Source of the DNA: Pedobacter yulinensis
GTDB lineage: Bacteria > Bacteroidota > Bacteroidia > Sphingobacteriales > Sphingobacteriaceae
DNA: 64,000 nt
Assembly (NCBI RefSeq): GCF_003029735.1
Contig: NZ_KZ686268.1
Span: 682,001-746,000, forward strand
Direction: 5' to 3'
Of this stretch, positions 33,235 to 41,936 are shown piece after piece; position 1 is the first letter of the stretch, and the number at the start of each line of letters is the position of its first letter. The position numbers were made by a program, and so were the translations under genes. A model generated the notes under the pieces. It was given only the letters and a program-made list of their open reading frames with translations, was not told the origin of the DNA and searched no databases.

Positions 33235-33352
33235 ATGAAAATCCAGGGAATTGAATGTAAACGAAATGAAAGAGATCAATGGTGGAGGTTTGTATGCGGC
33301 GCTTAGTCAGCGTTGTGCCACAGGCTGTAGACCTTTTAGCAAAAAAATATAA
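33235..33352 (+). pseudogene. Double-glycine leader peptide precursor with a one-base frameshift
   Basis: From ATG 33235 the frame reads MKIQ and then leaves the gene; removing one G from the GGG run at 33246-33248 restores MKIQELNVNEMKEINGG followed by GLYAALSQRC and ATGCRPFSKKI, ending at TAA 33350-33352. The leader fits the double-glycine consensus exactly: L-12, E-8, M-7, I-4, G-2, G-1. Such leaders direct cleavage and export by peptidase-containing ABC transporters. The mature part would have 21 residues, two Cys in CATGC and net positive charge. It may be a bacteriocin, RiPP substrate or signal peptide. Either the gene is recently broken, or the sequence has an indel error. No transporter or modifying enzyme is nearby. 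Confidence 0.55.
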
Positions 33353-33571
33353 TTAAGACCTTGCGGTCGGTTCGGAATGTTTGCTGGCTCGATTGAAATT
33401 CAGCGGAGCACATTTATGACCTCATTTCCAGGAGCTCGAAGGCGGGCAAAACCATCGGCTTGAACGGACTGCATACCGCCCCTGAGGAAAAGACAGTTTC
33501 TTCCGGCGAACCTGGCCAGCAAAGCCAGGTTCCGGGAAGCAGGCAGATAAAAGGGCAAACTGACCCCGATC
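33353..33571. other. Non-coding stretch between peptide gene and THUMP methyltransferase
   Basis: No gene supported here. A nine-base inverted repeat GAACCTGGC (33508-33516) / GCCAGGTTC (33524-33532) lies about 40 bases beyond the methyltransferase stop, without a T-run. The region 32953-33234 before the peptide gene likewise shows no convincing gene; it includes only a 59-codon open frame starting at 32929. Confidence 0.4.
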
Positions 33572-34756
33572 CTAACTGTCCTGCTTAAACTCCGTTCGCC
33601 GGGTACCTTCATACAGTTCGTATTCCAGCAGGCGGCAGTCCAGCTTACCGTTGTAGAATTCGATCTTGCGGCTGGCCTTAAGCCCGATGCGCTTGGCAAG
33701 GTCAGGGTTGCCGGTAAAGATGTAACCCGCATAGCCTTTGCACTCCTGTTTCATGAAATCGCCCATGCGCTTGTAGGTCGCTTCCAGTTTGCTGTGAACA
33801 CCAAGGCGTTCGCCGTATTCCGGATTGAAAACCACCATGCCGCCTTCGCCCTGTGGTACTTCGGTACGCGCAAAGTCGCATGTTTCGAAGGTAATGAGGG
33901 TTTCTACCCCGGCTGTGCGGGCATTTCTCCGGCTTACATCGATGGCATCGTCAGATAAGTCGGTTGCAATGATTTTGAGATCGGGCAATTTGATTACCTG
34001 GTCTTTCAACAGGCGGCGCTCCTGGAAGAAGGCTTGCTCATCGTAGCCGATCAGGTGCATGAACGCATAATTCATGCGGAACAAACCCGGGCGGCGGTTA
34101 GTTGCGATGAGCGCGGCTTCGATTGCGAGCGTACCTGAACCGCACATCGGGTTTACGAATGGTGATTTCCGGTCCCATTTGCTTGCATAGATCACCCCCG
34201 AGGCCAGGGCCTCCAGCATGGGCGCTTTGCCGGGAATTTTCCGGTAACTGTGTTTGGCGAGGGTTTCGCCGGAAGTATCAACAAAAATCTCAGCCTCATC
34301 GTTTTTCCAATAGAGGTGAATGACAGCCTTGTTTGCCTCAGGCCCTGAGTTGGGGCGCATGCCCTTCTTTTCTTTGATGCGGTCGGCAATGGCGTCCTTG
34401 ACTTTCAGGTTCGCAAAAAGCGGCGTATTGATTTGTGGGTTGTCAACGTTCGACGTAACCGAAAAATACCCTGAAAAGTCGATCAGCTCTTCCCATTCCA
34501 TCTTCAGGACCTCCTGGTAAAGTGCGTCGGGGCCGCTGGCCTTGAACTGCCTGAGCGAGTAAAGAATCTGGCTGGCGCAGCGCAGGTTCAGGTTTAGCCT
34601 GATGCATTCAGTCAGGGTAATGTACAGCTCAACACCTGTTGAAAAACTGCGCACAATATCATAGCCGAGCTCCTGAACTTCGGTCTGCAGGTAAGGGGAG
34701 AGGCGTTTGTTGCAGGTAATGATTACCTTGCTTTTATTGTGGAAAACTTGAACCAT
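33572..34756 (-). CDS. THUMP-domain class I SAM-dependent RNA methyltransferase (RlmL-like)
   Basis: 394 residues. THUMP domain at 45-160 and a Rossmann methyltransferase at 165-385: FVNPMCGSGTLAIEAALIA (SAM motif I), IIATDLSDDAIDVSRRNARTAG, and VVFNPEYGERLG, where NPEYGER replaces the NPPY of many N-methyltransferases, a common variant in this Bacteroidota family. The family methylates guanosine N2 in 23S rRNA (RlmL/YcbY N-terminal half) or tRNA; the exact site here is not clear. Divergent from the DUF3127 gene. Confidence 0.92.
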   Translation of the reverse strand: MVQVFHNKSKVIITCNKRLSPYLQTEVQELGYDIVRSFSTGVELYITLTECIRLNLNLRCASQILYSLRQFKASGPDALYQEVLKMEWEELIDFSGYFSVTSNVDNPQINTPLFANLKVKDAIADRIKEKKGMRPNSGPEANKAVIHLYWKNDEAEIFVDTSGETLAKHSYRKIPGKAPMLEALASGVIYASKWDRKSPFVNPMCGSGTLAIEAALIATNRRPGLFRMNYAFMHLIGYDEQAFFQERRLLKDQVIKLPDLKIIATDLSDDAIDVSRRNARTAGVETLITFETCDFARTEVPQGEGGMVVFNPEYGERLGVHSKLEATYKRMGDFMKQECKGYAGYIFTGNPDLAKRIGLKASRKIEFYNGKLDCRLLEYELYEGTRRTEFKQDS

Positions 34757-34824
34757 ATTCTTGGCGAAGTTATCAATAAAATTCAGGAGATTTGAAGTTT
34801 AGCGAATATACAGCAGCATTTAAT

Positions 34825-35193
34825 ATGGAAATCAAAGGAAAAGTGCACGAGGTAGGTGCAACGCAGCAGGTGAGCGAAACATTCAAGAAACGTGATTTGA
34901 TCGTAGAATATGCAGAAAATCCAAGCTACCCTGAATACATCAGGTTCGAGGCGCTGCAAGACAAGACCGCACTGCTTGATCCCTTGAAGGCAGGTGATAT
35001 GGTAGAGGTTCATTTCAACCTGCGCGGCCGTCCATGGACAGATAAAAGTGGTAAAACATCATACTTCAACAGCCTGGTGGTATGGCGCATCAATGCCGTT
35101 GCACCAAATGCACCGGCTCAGTCTTCACCTGAATATGCGCCGCCAATGGACGTGAACAACGCGCCTGGTGATGACGATGATCTTCCTTTCTAA
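34825..35193 (+). CDS. DUF3127 protein with SSB-like acidic tail
   Basis: 122 residues from ATG 34825 (MEIKGKVHEVG); an upstream in-frame TTG at 34792 is less likely. Residues 1-95 are DUF3127, an OB-fold-like small domain (RDLIVEYAENPSYPEYIRFEAL, GDMVEVHFNLRGRPW). A Pro/Ala linker leads to the C-terminus DDDDLPF, nearly the tip of bacterial SSB (DDDIPF), which recruits DNA repair and replication enzymes. This suggests a single-stranded DNA-binding protein. A strong terminator follows at 35230. Confidence 0.9.
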   Translation: MEIKGKVHEVGATQQVSETFKKRDLIVEYAENPSYPEYIRFEALQDKTALLDPLKAGDMVEVHFNLRGRPWTDKSGKTSYFNSLVVWRINAVAPNAPAQSSPEYAPPMDVNNAPGDDDDLPF

Positions 35194-35229
35194 AAAGACT
35201 TTTTTAAGCAAACAAATTTTAATATGAGG

Positions 35230-35257
35230 TGCCGGGCAATTGCCCGGCATTTTTTTT
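35230..35257 (+). terminator. Intrinsic terminator after DUF3127 gene
   Basis: TGCCGGGC - AATT - GCCCGGCA (35230-35249) with eight T behind it. Confidence 0.92.
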
Positions 35258-35303
35258 AGGAAACCTTTGTTTTTCAATGTGTTAAAAATTGTTAAAAAGC
35301 GGC

Positions 35304-35331
35304 TTGCAGTGGGCTCCCTTGGCTATTTTTG
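35304..35331 (+). promoter_or_regulatory. Promoter of the two-component operon
   Basis: TTG at 35304-35306, 17-nt spacer, TATTTTTG at 35324-35331. The ATG of the kinase gene is at 35342, so the leader is about five to eight bases or fewer. Confidence 0.65.
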
Positions 35332-35341
35332 ACAATACAGG

Positions 35342-37189
35342 ATGAAGAAGAGAAATTTTTGGCTGATTACGGCGTTGATGACCGGTGCCCTCTTGGGGGT
35401 GTTCGTGATGCAGCTGTATTACATCAACGAAGCCTATCAGCTTAAGTCACAACTCTTTGCGCAGGAGGTAAAGCAGGTTTTGCATGCGGTGGCCAACAAG
35501 ATCCAAAAGCGGAATGTCTATTTTCACGTAAACAAAAAAGACAGTGAGGCGCGGCAGAAGCGTAAATCTGAACTGAGAAAATTGTACATGGACCTGGCAG
35601 AGGTGCAGGGAAACTATAAGGCAAACGTGCAGCTGCGCAAGCTGAAACGCCAGAAGGAGATCGAGGCGGAAGTGGTCAAGAATGATAACCTGATCCAGAA
35701 CAGCTACCTCCGGGCCACCATCATCAGCGAGGCTGAATACCGGTCCCTGTCTGCACCAACCGCCCAAACAGGGAACTCCCCGTTGCGTATTGGCCTGGTG
35801 GGGAACATCGATAAAGACGGTAACCTGATCAGTGGAGGCTTTTTTCCAACACTTGGGTCGCCAGACAGGAAATCCATACAATATACGTCAGACAACCTGC
35901 CCGACACGATCCGGTACCTGGTATATCACCCGCAGACCCTGCAGCCGCTTACCATTTCGTTACCAAAGGTTCCTGATGACCTGCGCAGGCGCTTCGAACG
36001 GGAGGACAATGCCGCCAGGAAAACATATGAAGAGGCCCTGGCCAAGTTCAATTCTGACTCGGCCAATACAGCATATAACAACCAGGCTATCGTTGAGGAT
36101 GTGGTGAACGAACTCCAGCATAAAAACCTGGCACTGGCAGACCGCCTGCCCGCTATTGAGGTGATTGACAATTACCTGAAAGCGGAACTGATTAACCACA
36201 ATATTCCGCTTCAGTACAATTTCATGGTAACGCCCGATGCGAAAGACTCGGTTGTGTACATGAAGACCGCCAACAACGTGGCGTCTTTCCTTCCGGCAAA
36301 TACTTTCCACGCCAAGGTATTCAGCAACGACATGACGCGCGATCCGGGCCGGCTCTACATCAGTTTTCCAAATAAAAACACGCTGATCATGACCAATATG
36401 TGGGCAACGCTTGCCTCATCTGCTGCCCTGCTGCTGGTGCTTGTCTTTATTTTCAGTTATACCCTGTATGCCATCCTGAGGCAGAAAAAAATCTCTGAAA
36501 TGAAGACAGACTTTATCAACAACATGACCCACGAGTTTAAAACGCCGGTGGCCACGATCATGATTGCCAGCGAAGCATTGCGGGATACCGAGGTTCAGGA
36601 AGACCGAAACCGCGTAAACCGGCTGGCAGGTATTATTTACGATGAGAACGTAAGGCTGGGTAACCACATTGAGCGTGTACTGAGCATTGCCCGCCTGGAA
36701 AAAAATGAATTGAACCTGGAGCGCAAGCCTGTAGACCTCAACGAGCTCATCACTGCCGTGATCGACAGCATGCAGTTGCAGCTTCAGAAAAAAAATGCGC
36801 TCGTCAACCTGTCGCTTGAAGCAAGCAATGCGGTGGTAACCGGCGATGAGCTGCACTTGTCGAACGTGCTGTACAACCTGGTAGACAATGCAAATAAATA
36901 CAGCGCCGGAGCCCCGGAAATATCAATCAGAACGGCTCATGCCGGGAAAAACCTGCTGGTCGAGATTGCAGATAAAGGGATCGGCATGACCAAAGAGCAG
37001 ACGAAACGCATTTTCGATCAGTTTTACCGTGTGCCTACGGGCAACCTCCACGATGTGAAGGGCTTTGGTTTGGGCCTGAATTACGTGCAGGATATTGTGA
37101 AACAGATGAACGGTACGATTAAAGTACAGTCTGAGAAAGACAAAGGCACGGGTTTTACAATTCTATTTAACACACACAAAAATTCCTGA
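35342..37189 (+). CDS. Membrane sensor histidine kinase
   Basis: 615 residues. TM1 at about 8-28 (LITALMTGALLGVFVMQLYY), a large periplasmic part with a coiled coil (Lys/Arg/Glu-rich, 45-110), TM2 at about 357-379. HisKA: H397 in NNMTHEFKTPVATI. HATPase_c: N-box NLVDNANKYS, DKGIGMTKEQ, FDQFYRVPTG, FGLGLNYV. Followed two bases later by an OmpR-type regulator; the pair resembles the RprX/RprY type of Bacteroidota. The signal it detects is unknown. Confidence 0.94.
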   Translation: MKKRNFWLITALMTGALLGVFVMQLYYINEAYQLKSQLFAQEVKQVLHAVANKIQKRNVYFHVNKKDSEARQKRKSELRKLYMDLAEVQGNYKANVQLRKLKRQKEIEAEVVKNDNLIQNSYLRATIISEAEYRSLSAPTAQTGNSPLRIGLVGNIDKDGNLISGGFFPTLGSPDRKSIQYTSDNLPDTIRYLVYHPQTLQPLTISLPKVPDDLRRRFEREDNAARKTYEEALAKFNSDSANTAYNNQAIVEDVVNELQHKNLALADRLPAIEVIDNYLKAELINHNIPLQYNFMVTPDAKDSVVYMKTANNVASFLPANTFHAKVFSNDMTRDPGRLYISFPNKNTLIMTNMWATLASSAALLLVLVFIFSYTLYAILRQKKISEMKTDFINNMTHEFKTPVATIMIASEALRDTEVQEDRNRVNRLAGIIYDENVRLGNHIERVLSIARLEKNELNLERKPVDLNELITAVIDSMQLQLQKKNALVNLSLEASNAVVTGDELHLSNVLYNLVDNANKYSAGAPEISIRTAHAGKNLLVEIADKGIGMTKEQTKRIFDQFYRVPTGNLHDVKGFGLGLNYVQDIVKQMNGTIKVQSEKDKGTGFTILFNTHKNS

Positions 37190-37191
37190 CT

Positions 37192-37890
37192 ATGAAAAAG
37201 ATCCTCCTGGTCGAAGATGACCCCAATCTTGGTCTGCTGCTGCAAGACTACCTGCAGCTGAAAGGAAAATTCGAAGTGGTGCTCTCAACAGACGGGGAGG
37301 AAGGCCTGAAGGCATTTACGCGCGAGGACTTCGACCTTTGTATCCTTGATGTGATGATGCCGAAAAAAGATGGTTTTACCCTGGGCAAAGAGATCAGAAA
37401 GATCAACCCTGATATTCCGATCATTTTTGCAACTGCAAAAGCCATGATGGAAGACAAGTCCCATGCCTACGATCTTGGCGGCGATGACTACATTACCAAA
37501 CCTTTCCGGATCGAGGAACTGCTGCTGCGCATCAATGCGCTGCTGAAAAGGGTGTCACAGAAAGACCATAAGGAAATTCCCCAGGTGCAAAACCAGTTCA
37601 GAATCGGCGATTATGAATTTGACTATACAACGCAGGTCATTAACCGGCAGGGCAGTCAGCAGAAGCTGTCTACCAAAGAGGCCGAGCTGCTTCGCCTGCT
37701 GTGTCTGAAAAAAAACGCGGTACTCACCCGCGAAGAGGCCTTACTGAGCATCTGGCACGACGACAATTATTTCAATGGCCGCAGCATGGATGTCTTTCTG
37801 AGCAAACTGCGCAAGTACCTGCGCGAGGATCCGAAAGTCGAGATCATCAATGTGCACGGAAAAGGATATAAATTGCTTGAGAATGCCTAA
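37192..37890 (+). CDS. OmpR-family response regulator
   Basis: 232 residues. Receiver 1-118 with E/D pocket EDDPN (9-10), phospho-acceptor in LCILDVMMPKKDGF (about D54) and TKPF Lys (about 104). The C-terminal winged helix at 135-230: FDYTTQVINRQGSQQKLSTKEAELLRLL and RSMDVFLSKLRKYLREDPKVEIINVHGKGYKL pattern. It is the partner of the preceding kinase, with a two-base gap, and is the last gene of the operon. Confidence 0.95.
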   Translation: MKKILLVEDDPNLGLLLQDYLQLKGKFEVVLSTDGEEGLKAFTREDFDLCILDVMMPKKDGFTLGKEIRKINPDIPIIFATAKAMMEDKSHAYDLGGDDYITKPFRIEELLLRINALLKRVSQKDHKEIPQVQNQFRIGDYEFDYTTQVINRQGSQQKLSTKEAELLRLLCLKKNAVLTREEALLSIWHDDNYFNGRSMDVFLSKLRKYLREDPKVEIINVHGKGYKLLENA

Positions 37891-38077
37891 GGCATGCAGA
37901 ACGATTGCTCCCAGTTTGTGCAGGTTGAATTTGCCAGTGCGATTTGCAAACAGGCCACGTGCCAGCTTTTTCTGGTTTAAGCTTTTTGAGCTTGTCTGAT
38001 CATGGTGTTTTAAAGGCGCTCCATCTTCAAGCTGATGGTTCTCAAACGTTGGCAACCTTTTCATTTTCCTGACACGC

Positions 38078-38106
38078 AAAAAAAATGCAGCCCGTTCGGG
38101 CTGCAT
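38078..38106 (-). terminator. Intrinsic terminator after GLPGLI gene
   Basis: Stem ATGCAGCCC with GGGCTGCAT (38085-38106) and, on the minus strand, seven or more T (38084-38078). It ends the outer-membrane barrel/GLPGLI operon. The rest of 37891-38077 shows nothing I can support. Confidence 0.85.
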
Positions 38107-38133
38107 GATCGCGTATATAATTGATATGTGTTC

Positions 38134-38928
38134 TTACAGGAGAGCTGCCTTGACAATAGGCTTGCCGTATTCGCCCCAGTCTTTCATTCCCGATTCAAGG
38201 GCTGCTTTAAGGCCCTTGTTGTCTACAGCCTTGACCTTTTTGGGTAGGGTCAGCACCAGGTCCTTTTCGGCAACGGCGGCGTCTGTAACCTTCGTAGCGA
38301 ACCAGCTGGTATTGTCATGCGGGAGGGCCAGTCCGAGAATCATGCCCGGCAATCCGGTAAACGATTCGGGGCCCCCAGACACCGGGATCTGGTCGCAGTA
38401 AAATGCCACAACATATATAGAATCCATCACCAGCGCATTTGCCCGCCGGCAATCATAGCCGGCAATCTGGCGTGTTTCGTCTGTTATTTTCCAGTTGATC
38501 TTCCGTATGCTGTCCTTGACAAGGTATTGCTCTTCAAATATTTTTTTCAGCGAGGAACTGGTTCCTGTATTGAAGTCGGTCAGGATCAGGTTTTTCATGT
38601 TGATGCTGGGGTCCTCGCCAAAGAAACCATTGCCTTTCGAATCATCGTCTGAAGCGATCGGGCTGAAAAGGCTCTGCGCCTTCGAAAAACTGAGCTTCGT
38701 TTTGAATGTCTTGAACTGGGGCTGTGTACGTTTGTACTGGTCAAACGCCTGTTGCATAAAGCTTTCATTGTCTTTGTTGATCCTGGCTTTGATCTTGGCA
38801 TACATGTTTACTTTTTTCTCGAACTCAATCGTCCCCTCAGAAACAAATCGCGCATTTTGAGCCTGAAGCTGTGTTGCTGCCAGTAGCATCATGCTGCCTA
38901 TAGCCGCTATTTTTTTTAGGTATGTCAT
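38134..38928 (-). CDS. GLPGLI family protein
   Basis: 264 residues. Signal peptide 1-22 (ASMLLAATQLQA-like). The family phrase appears as GLPGMILGLALP in the last third, preceded by DCRRANALVMDSIYVVAFYCDQIPVSGGPESF. The family is known only from Bacteroidota and is often placed next to an outer-membrane barrel gene of the OMP_b-brl_3 type, as here; its role is unknown. ATG lies one base after the barrel stop, so they are co-transcribed. Confidence 0.9.
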   Translation of the reverse strand: MTYLKKIAAIGSMMLLAATQLQAQNARFVSEGTIEFEKKVNMYAKIKARINKDNESFMQQAFDQYKRTQPQFKTFKTKLSFSKAQSLFSPIASDDDSKGNGFFGEDPSINMKNLILTDFNTGTSSSLKKIFEEQYLVKDSIRKINWKITDETRQIAGYDCRRANALVMDSIYVVAFYCDQIPVSGGPESFTGLPGMILGLALPHDNTSWFATKVTDAAVAEKDLVLTLPKKVKAVDNKGLKAALESGMKDWGEYGKPIVKAALL

Positions 38929-38929
38929 T

Positions 38930-41707
38930 TTACTTGCCTCCCATTTTATTGAAATCCCAGATCACCGAAAACAGAAAGTACCGGCGAATGGTGGTGTAAC
39001 TATTTTGGATAATCAGGTTGTTGCTTGCGCGCCGGTCAAAACCAATGTTCTGGTTTAGCAGGTCGTTCCCGGAAAGGACAATGGCCAGGTTTTCTTGCTT
39101 GAAAAATTTCTTGGTCAGGCTTGCATTGAGCAGCAGCCTTTCAAAGTCTTCATTGAAGGACTGGGTGCGGGCGCGGTAGTTGTAATTTGCATCTGAGCCG
39201 ATCTCGATTTTGCCCGGAAGGTATACCCTGAACGATGCTTGTCCGTTTGCGCTCCAGCCATTGTTGTTAACATCCGGTTGCAGTGATGATTCGCTGGTAT
39301 TGTACTGCGGGCCCGCTTCTAAGCGGAAATTGTATTTTTTCGGCTTGTATTGCGAAAAGCTCAGGTTACCGGAATAGCTGTAATTCCTGGTACGATTCAG
39401 GGCATTGTTGGTCATGTTGTAAAACGTATTGCCATTTAAATAAAAGTTCATGCCCACGTCCAGATCTACTTTTTTGATTTTTTTACCCACATATCCGCCT
39501 CCGTAAAAATTCGAGTTGTTTTCCCCGCTCAGGTTAAACGACTGGAAGGTGCTGGCTCCTCTTTGGTCGGTTACGGTATTCATCACAATCGGATCGATGG
39601 TAAACGAATACCCGCCATAAATGTTGATGTATTGATTACCCAGGATCTTGTATGAGTTGTAGTTGCCGCTGAAGGAATTTGTGAAAGACGGTTCCAGATC
39701 GGGGTTGCCAAGCACCTGGTTAAGGGGATCGGTGTTTTCGCGGATCGGCTGAATCTGGTTGATGCTTGGCTGAGTATTGTTGCCGTTATAACTGATCCTG
39801 AATGATTTTTGCGAAGACATTTTATAGGTAAACCGGGCCTGAGGGTTCCAGTTGGTAAAGTTGCGGTTATACGCCTTGCCGGTAAAGAGATCGCTTTGTT
39901 CAAACTTTACATCGGTTACCCTGGTGCCGAAACTCAGGTTGGTTTTTCCTTTATTGTAATTGATATTCGCCCCTACCTGGTTGGCCACCTGGTTCAATTC
40001 AAAGTTGTTACTGAAGGTACTGTCAAGCACATTGTATGCCCCGCCTTCTCCCTGGTTGTAGGAACGCCGGTCTGAAGTGCCGTTGTTCAGGTTCAGACCG
40101 TAATTTAAAACCAGGGCTGTAGACTTGGTAATCGGTTCCGTGTAGGTGATGTTTGAGTTGAACACGTTCGATCTGATGGAGCCTATCTTGTTTTGGTTAA
40201 TTGTACTGTCTTTGACACCGTCTTCATCATGAAACCTGGTATGTGAATTCAAAAAGCCATTGGTTTCAGTCTGTGAAAGGCGTTCTGTCAGGTTTACAGA
40301 CATGGTACGGCCTTTCTTTTTGAAGCGTTTTGTTAAAAGCAGTGCAGCACCGAATTGTTTATCGTCGGCTGAGCTTGTGAGATTCCTGGTGTTCTCATTC
40401 AGCAGCGAACTGCCATTGTAGCTTCTCGACAAATTGTCGCTTTCTGAATCTGAATTTTTAAGCGTCCCGTCTGCATTGATGGTCAGGCTGGTGGTCGAGT
40501 CTATTTTAAGGGTGTACTTCGCATCGGCCTTTTGCCTGAAAATACGGTTGTCAAAATTTTCATCGCTCGTTGTATTCAGCACCCGGTCGGGCAGGTTGTT
40601 CTGGGTAATGTTGTTTCGGTTGCCTCTTACACTGAGCGAACCAAGCTTATAATTGGCATTGATCGACTGTTTGTCTTCGTCCCACTTGTTGTCAAAGTGC
40701 AGGCCCCCGGTTCTGGCCAGCGGAATGCCCTGTCCGCCGTACCGGCCGTCCCAGCCTTCCAGCTCATCGTCGCCACCGCCGCCGAAGATCATGATCCCGC
40801 CGTCATCTGTAAATTCCATGTTGCCCGCACCGCCGCTGTACTTGTTACTGTCTTCCCAGCCAAGGCCGGTTTTACCGGTGTTGCCGAGCGTGCCATAGGC
40901 CGAGAACTTCTTTTTTCCCTTGAAGTAGTTGAACATACCTTGGGCCTGGTAGAACTCCCCGGTTCCCGCGCCGCCATCCAACTTGCCAAAATAGCCTTGT
41001 TTTTTATCTTCTTTCAGTTTGATATTGAGTGTTTTCGCTTTCTCGCCATCATCTATACCTGTAAAAGCGGCCTGGTCGCTGGTTTTGTCGAACAGTTGCA
41101 CTTTGTCTACCATGTCGGCACGCAGGTTTTTCGTAACCAGGGTGGGGTCATCACCAAAAAACTCCTCGCCGTCTACCAGCACCTTACTTACCGTTTGCCC
41201 CTGGGCCGTGATCTTCCCGTCCTTGTCTACCTGTATGCCCGGAAATTGTCTGATCAGGTCTTCGACCTTGGCATTCGCGTCCACTTTGAAACTGGCCGCG
41301 TTGAACTCAGTTGTGTCGCCTTTGATGGTTATAGCATTCGAACCTTTAATAATAACATCTGCAAGCAGTTTTGCTTTCAGTGTCATGTTGATCCGTTTAA
41401 AATCGATTTCTTTACGCGCTGAGTCGAGGTGGAAAAAATCGACGTAATCCGCGTACTTAGGATATGTTACCAACAGGATGTACTTTCCCTGCTGCAGGTT
41501 CGGCAAGGCAAAACTGCCATCGGCCGCCGTGCGGGTAAATTTGTACAGGGTGCTGTCTTTGGCGCGAAGAATGCTGACCGACGAGTTGGCCAGTTTCACA
41601 CTGGAGGCGGTGTCGATCACGTTTCCCCTGATCTGGTAGGGGGACTGTGCCTGTGCGGTTGTAAAAAAAAGCAACAGCAAGCCCAGCAACGGGAAGAGTT
41701 TTCTCAT
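38930..41707 (-). CDS. Outer-membrane beta-barrel receptor-like protein (TonB-dependent-like, OMP_b-brl_3)
   Basis: 925 residues. Signal peptide 1-20 (LLGLLLLFFTTAQA). Carboxypeptidase-like domain at 22-105 (IRGNVIDTASSVKLANSSVSI), then a plug domain at 125-230 (LIRQFPGIQVDKDGKITAQGQTVSKVLVDGEEFFGDDP pattern), and a large barrel to the C-terminus, with the Gly-rich segment MIFGGGGDDELEGWDG (about 310-325). The family differs from SusC: no SusD partner is present. Substrate unknown. Forms an operon with the GLPGLI gene. Confidence 0.92.
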   Translation of the reverse strand: MRKLFPLLGLLLLFFTTAQAQSPYQIRGNVIDTASSVKLANSSVSILRAKDSTLYKFTRTAADGSFALPNLQQGKYILLVTYPKYADYVDFFHLDSARKEIDFKRINMTLKAKLLADVIIKGSNAITIKGDTTEFNAASFKVDANAKVEDLIRQFPGIQVDKDGKITAQGQTVSKVLVDGEEFFGDDPTLVTKNLRADMVDKVQLFDKTSDQAAFTGIDDGEKAKTLNIKLKEDKKQGYFGKLDGGAGTGEFYQAQGMFNYFKGKKKFSAYGTLGNTGKTGLGWEDSNKYSGGAGNMEFTDDGGIMIFGGGGDDELEGWDGRYGGQGIPLARTGGLHFDNKWDEDKQSINANYKLGSLSVRGNRNNITQNNLPDRVLNTTSDENFDNRIFRQKADAKYTLKIDSTTSLTINADGTLKNSDSESDNLSRSYNGSSLLNENTRNLTSSADDKQFGAALLLTKRFKKKGRTMSVNLTERLSQTETNGFLNSHTRFHDEDGVKDSTINQNKIGSIRSNVFNSNITYTEPITKSTALVLNYGLNLNNGTSDRRSYNQGEGGAYNVLDSTFSNNFELNQVANQVGANINYNKGKTNLSFGTRVTDVKFEQSDLFTGKAYNRNFTNWNPQARFTYKMSSQKSFRISYNGNNTQPSINQIQPIRENTDPLNQVLGNPDLEPSFTNSFSGNYNSYKILGNQYINIYGGYSFTIDPIVMNTVTDQRGASTFQSFNLSGENNSNFYGGGYVGKKIKKVDLDVGMNFYLNGNTFYNMTNNALNRTRNYSYSGNLSFSQYKPKKYNFRLEAGPQYNTSESSLQPDVNNNGWSANGQASFRVYLPGKIEIGSDANYNYRARTQSFNEDFERLLLNASLTKKFFKQENLAIVLSGNDLLNQNIGFDRRASNNLIIQNSYTTIRRYFLFSVIWDFNKMGGK

Positions 41708-41728
41708 AAAAGCGGTTTGTTTAGCAAT

Positions 41729-41748
41729 AAAACTAAAAAATTAGTTTT
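41729..41748 (-). promoter_or_regulatory. Palindrome before the outer-membrane barrel gene
   Basis: AAAACTAA (41729-41736), four bases, TTAGTTTT (41741-41748), 22 bases before the start codon; a -7-like TAGTTTTA overlaps it. Possible regulator site. Confidence 0.3.
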
Positions 41749-41936
41749 TGCAATGATACGTGAAAGCGGGCTGAAAAACAATCGCGTAACGGAAATTTAA
41801 CAATCGATAACATCTTTTAACAATTGTTACATACCGATACATGCGGCGGGTTGATCAATAATCAAAAATCAGGAAAGAACAGTGGCGCCTTGTTTGAATT
41901 TTGCTACATTAGATTACCTTAATAATATAAACCCCA

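Noticed and set aside
33400..33732. 110-codon minus-strand frame after the methyltransferase
   Set aside because: Overlaps the methyltransferase 3' end in another frame and includes an inverted repeat; no domain.
37894..37980. 28-codon frame with three Cys after the response regulator
   Set aside because: Too short, no promoter or leader motif, not supported.
37741..38106. 121-codon minus-strand frame overlapping the response regulator end
   Set aside because: Ends within the regulator gene; no domain; part of it covers a terminator.
40532..41422. 296-codon open frame antisense to the outer-membrane barrel gene
   Set aside because: Shadow of a strongly supported receptor-like gene.
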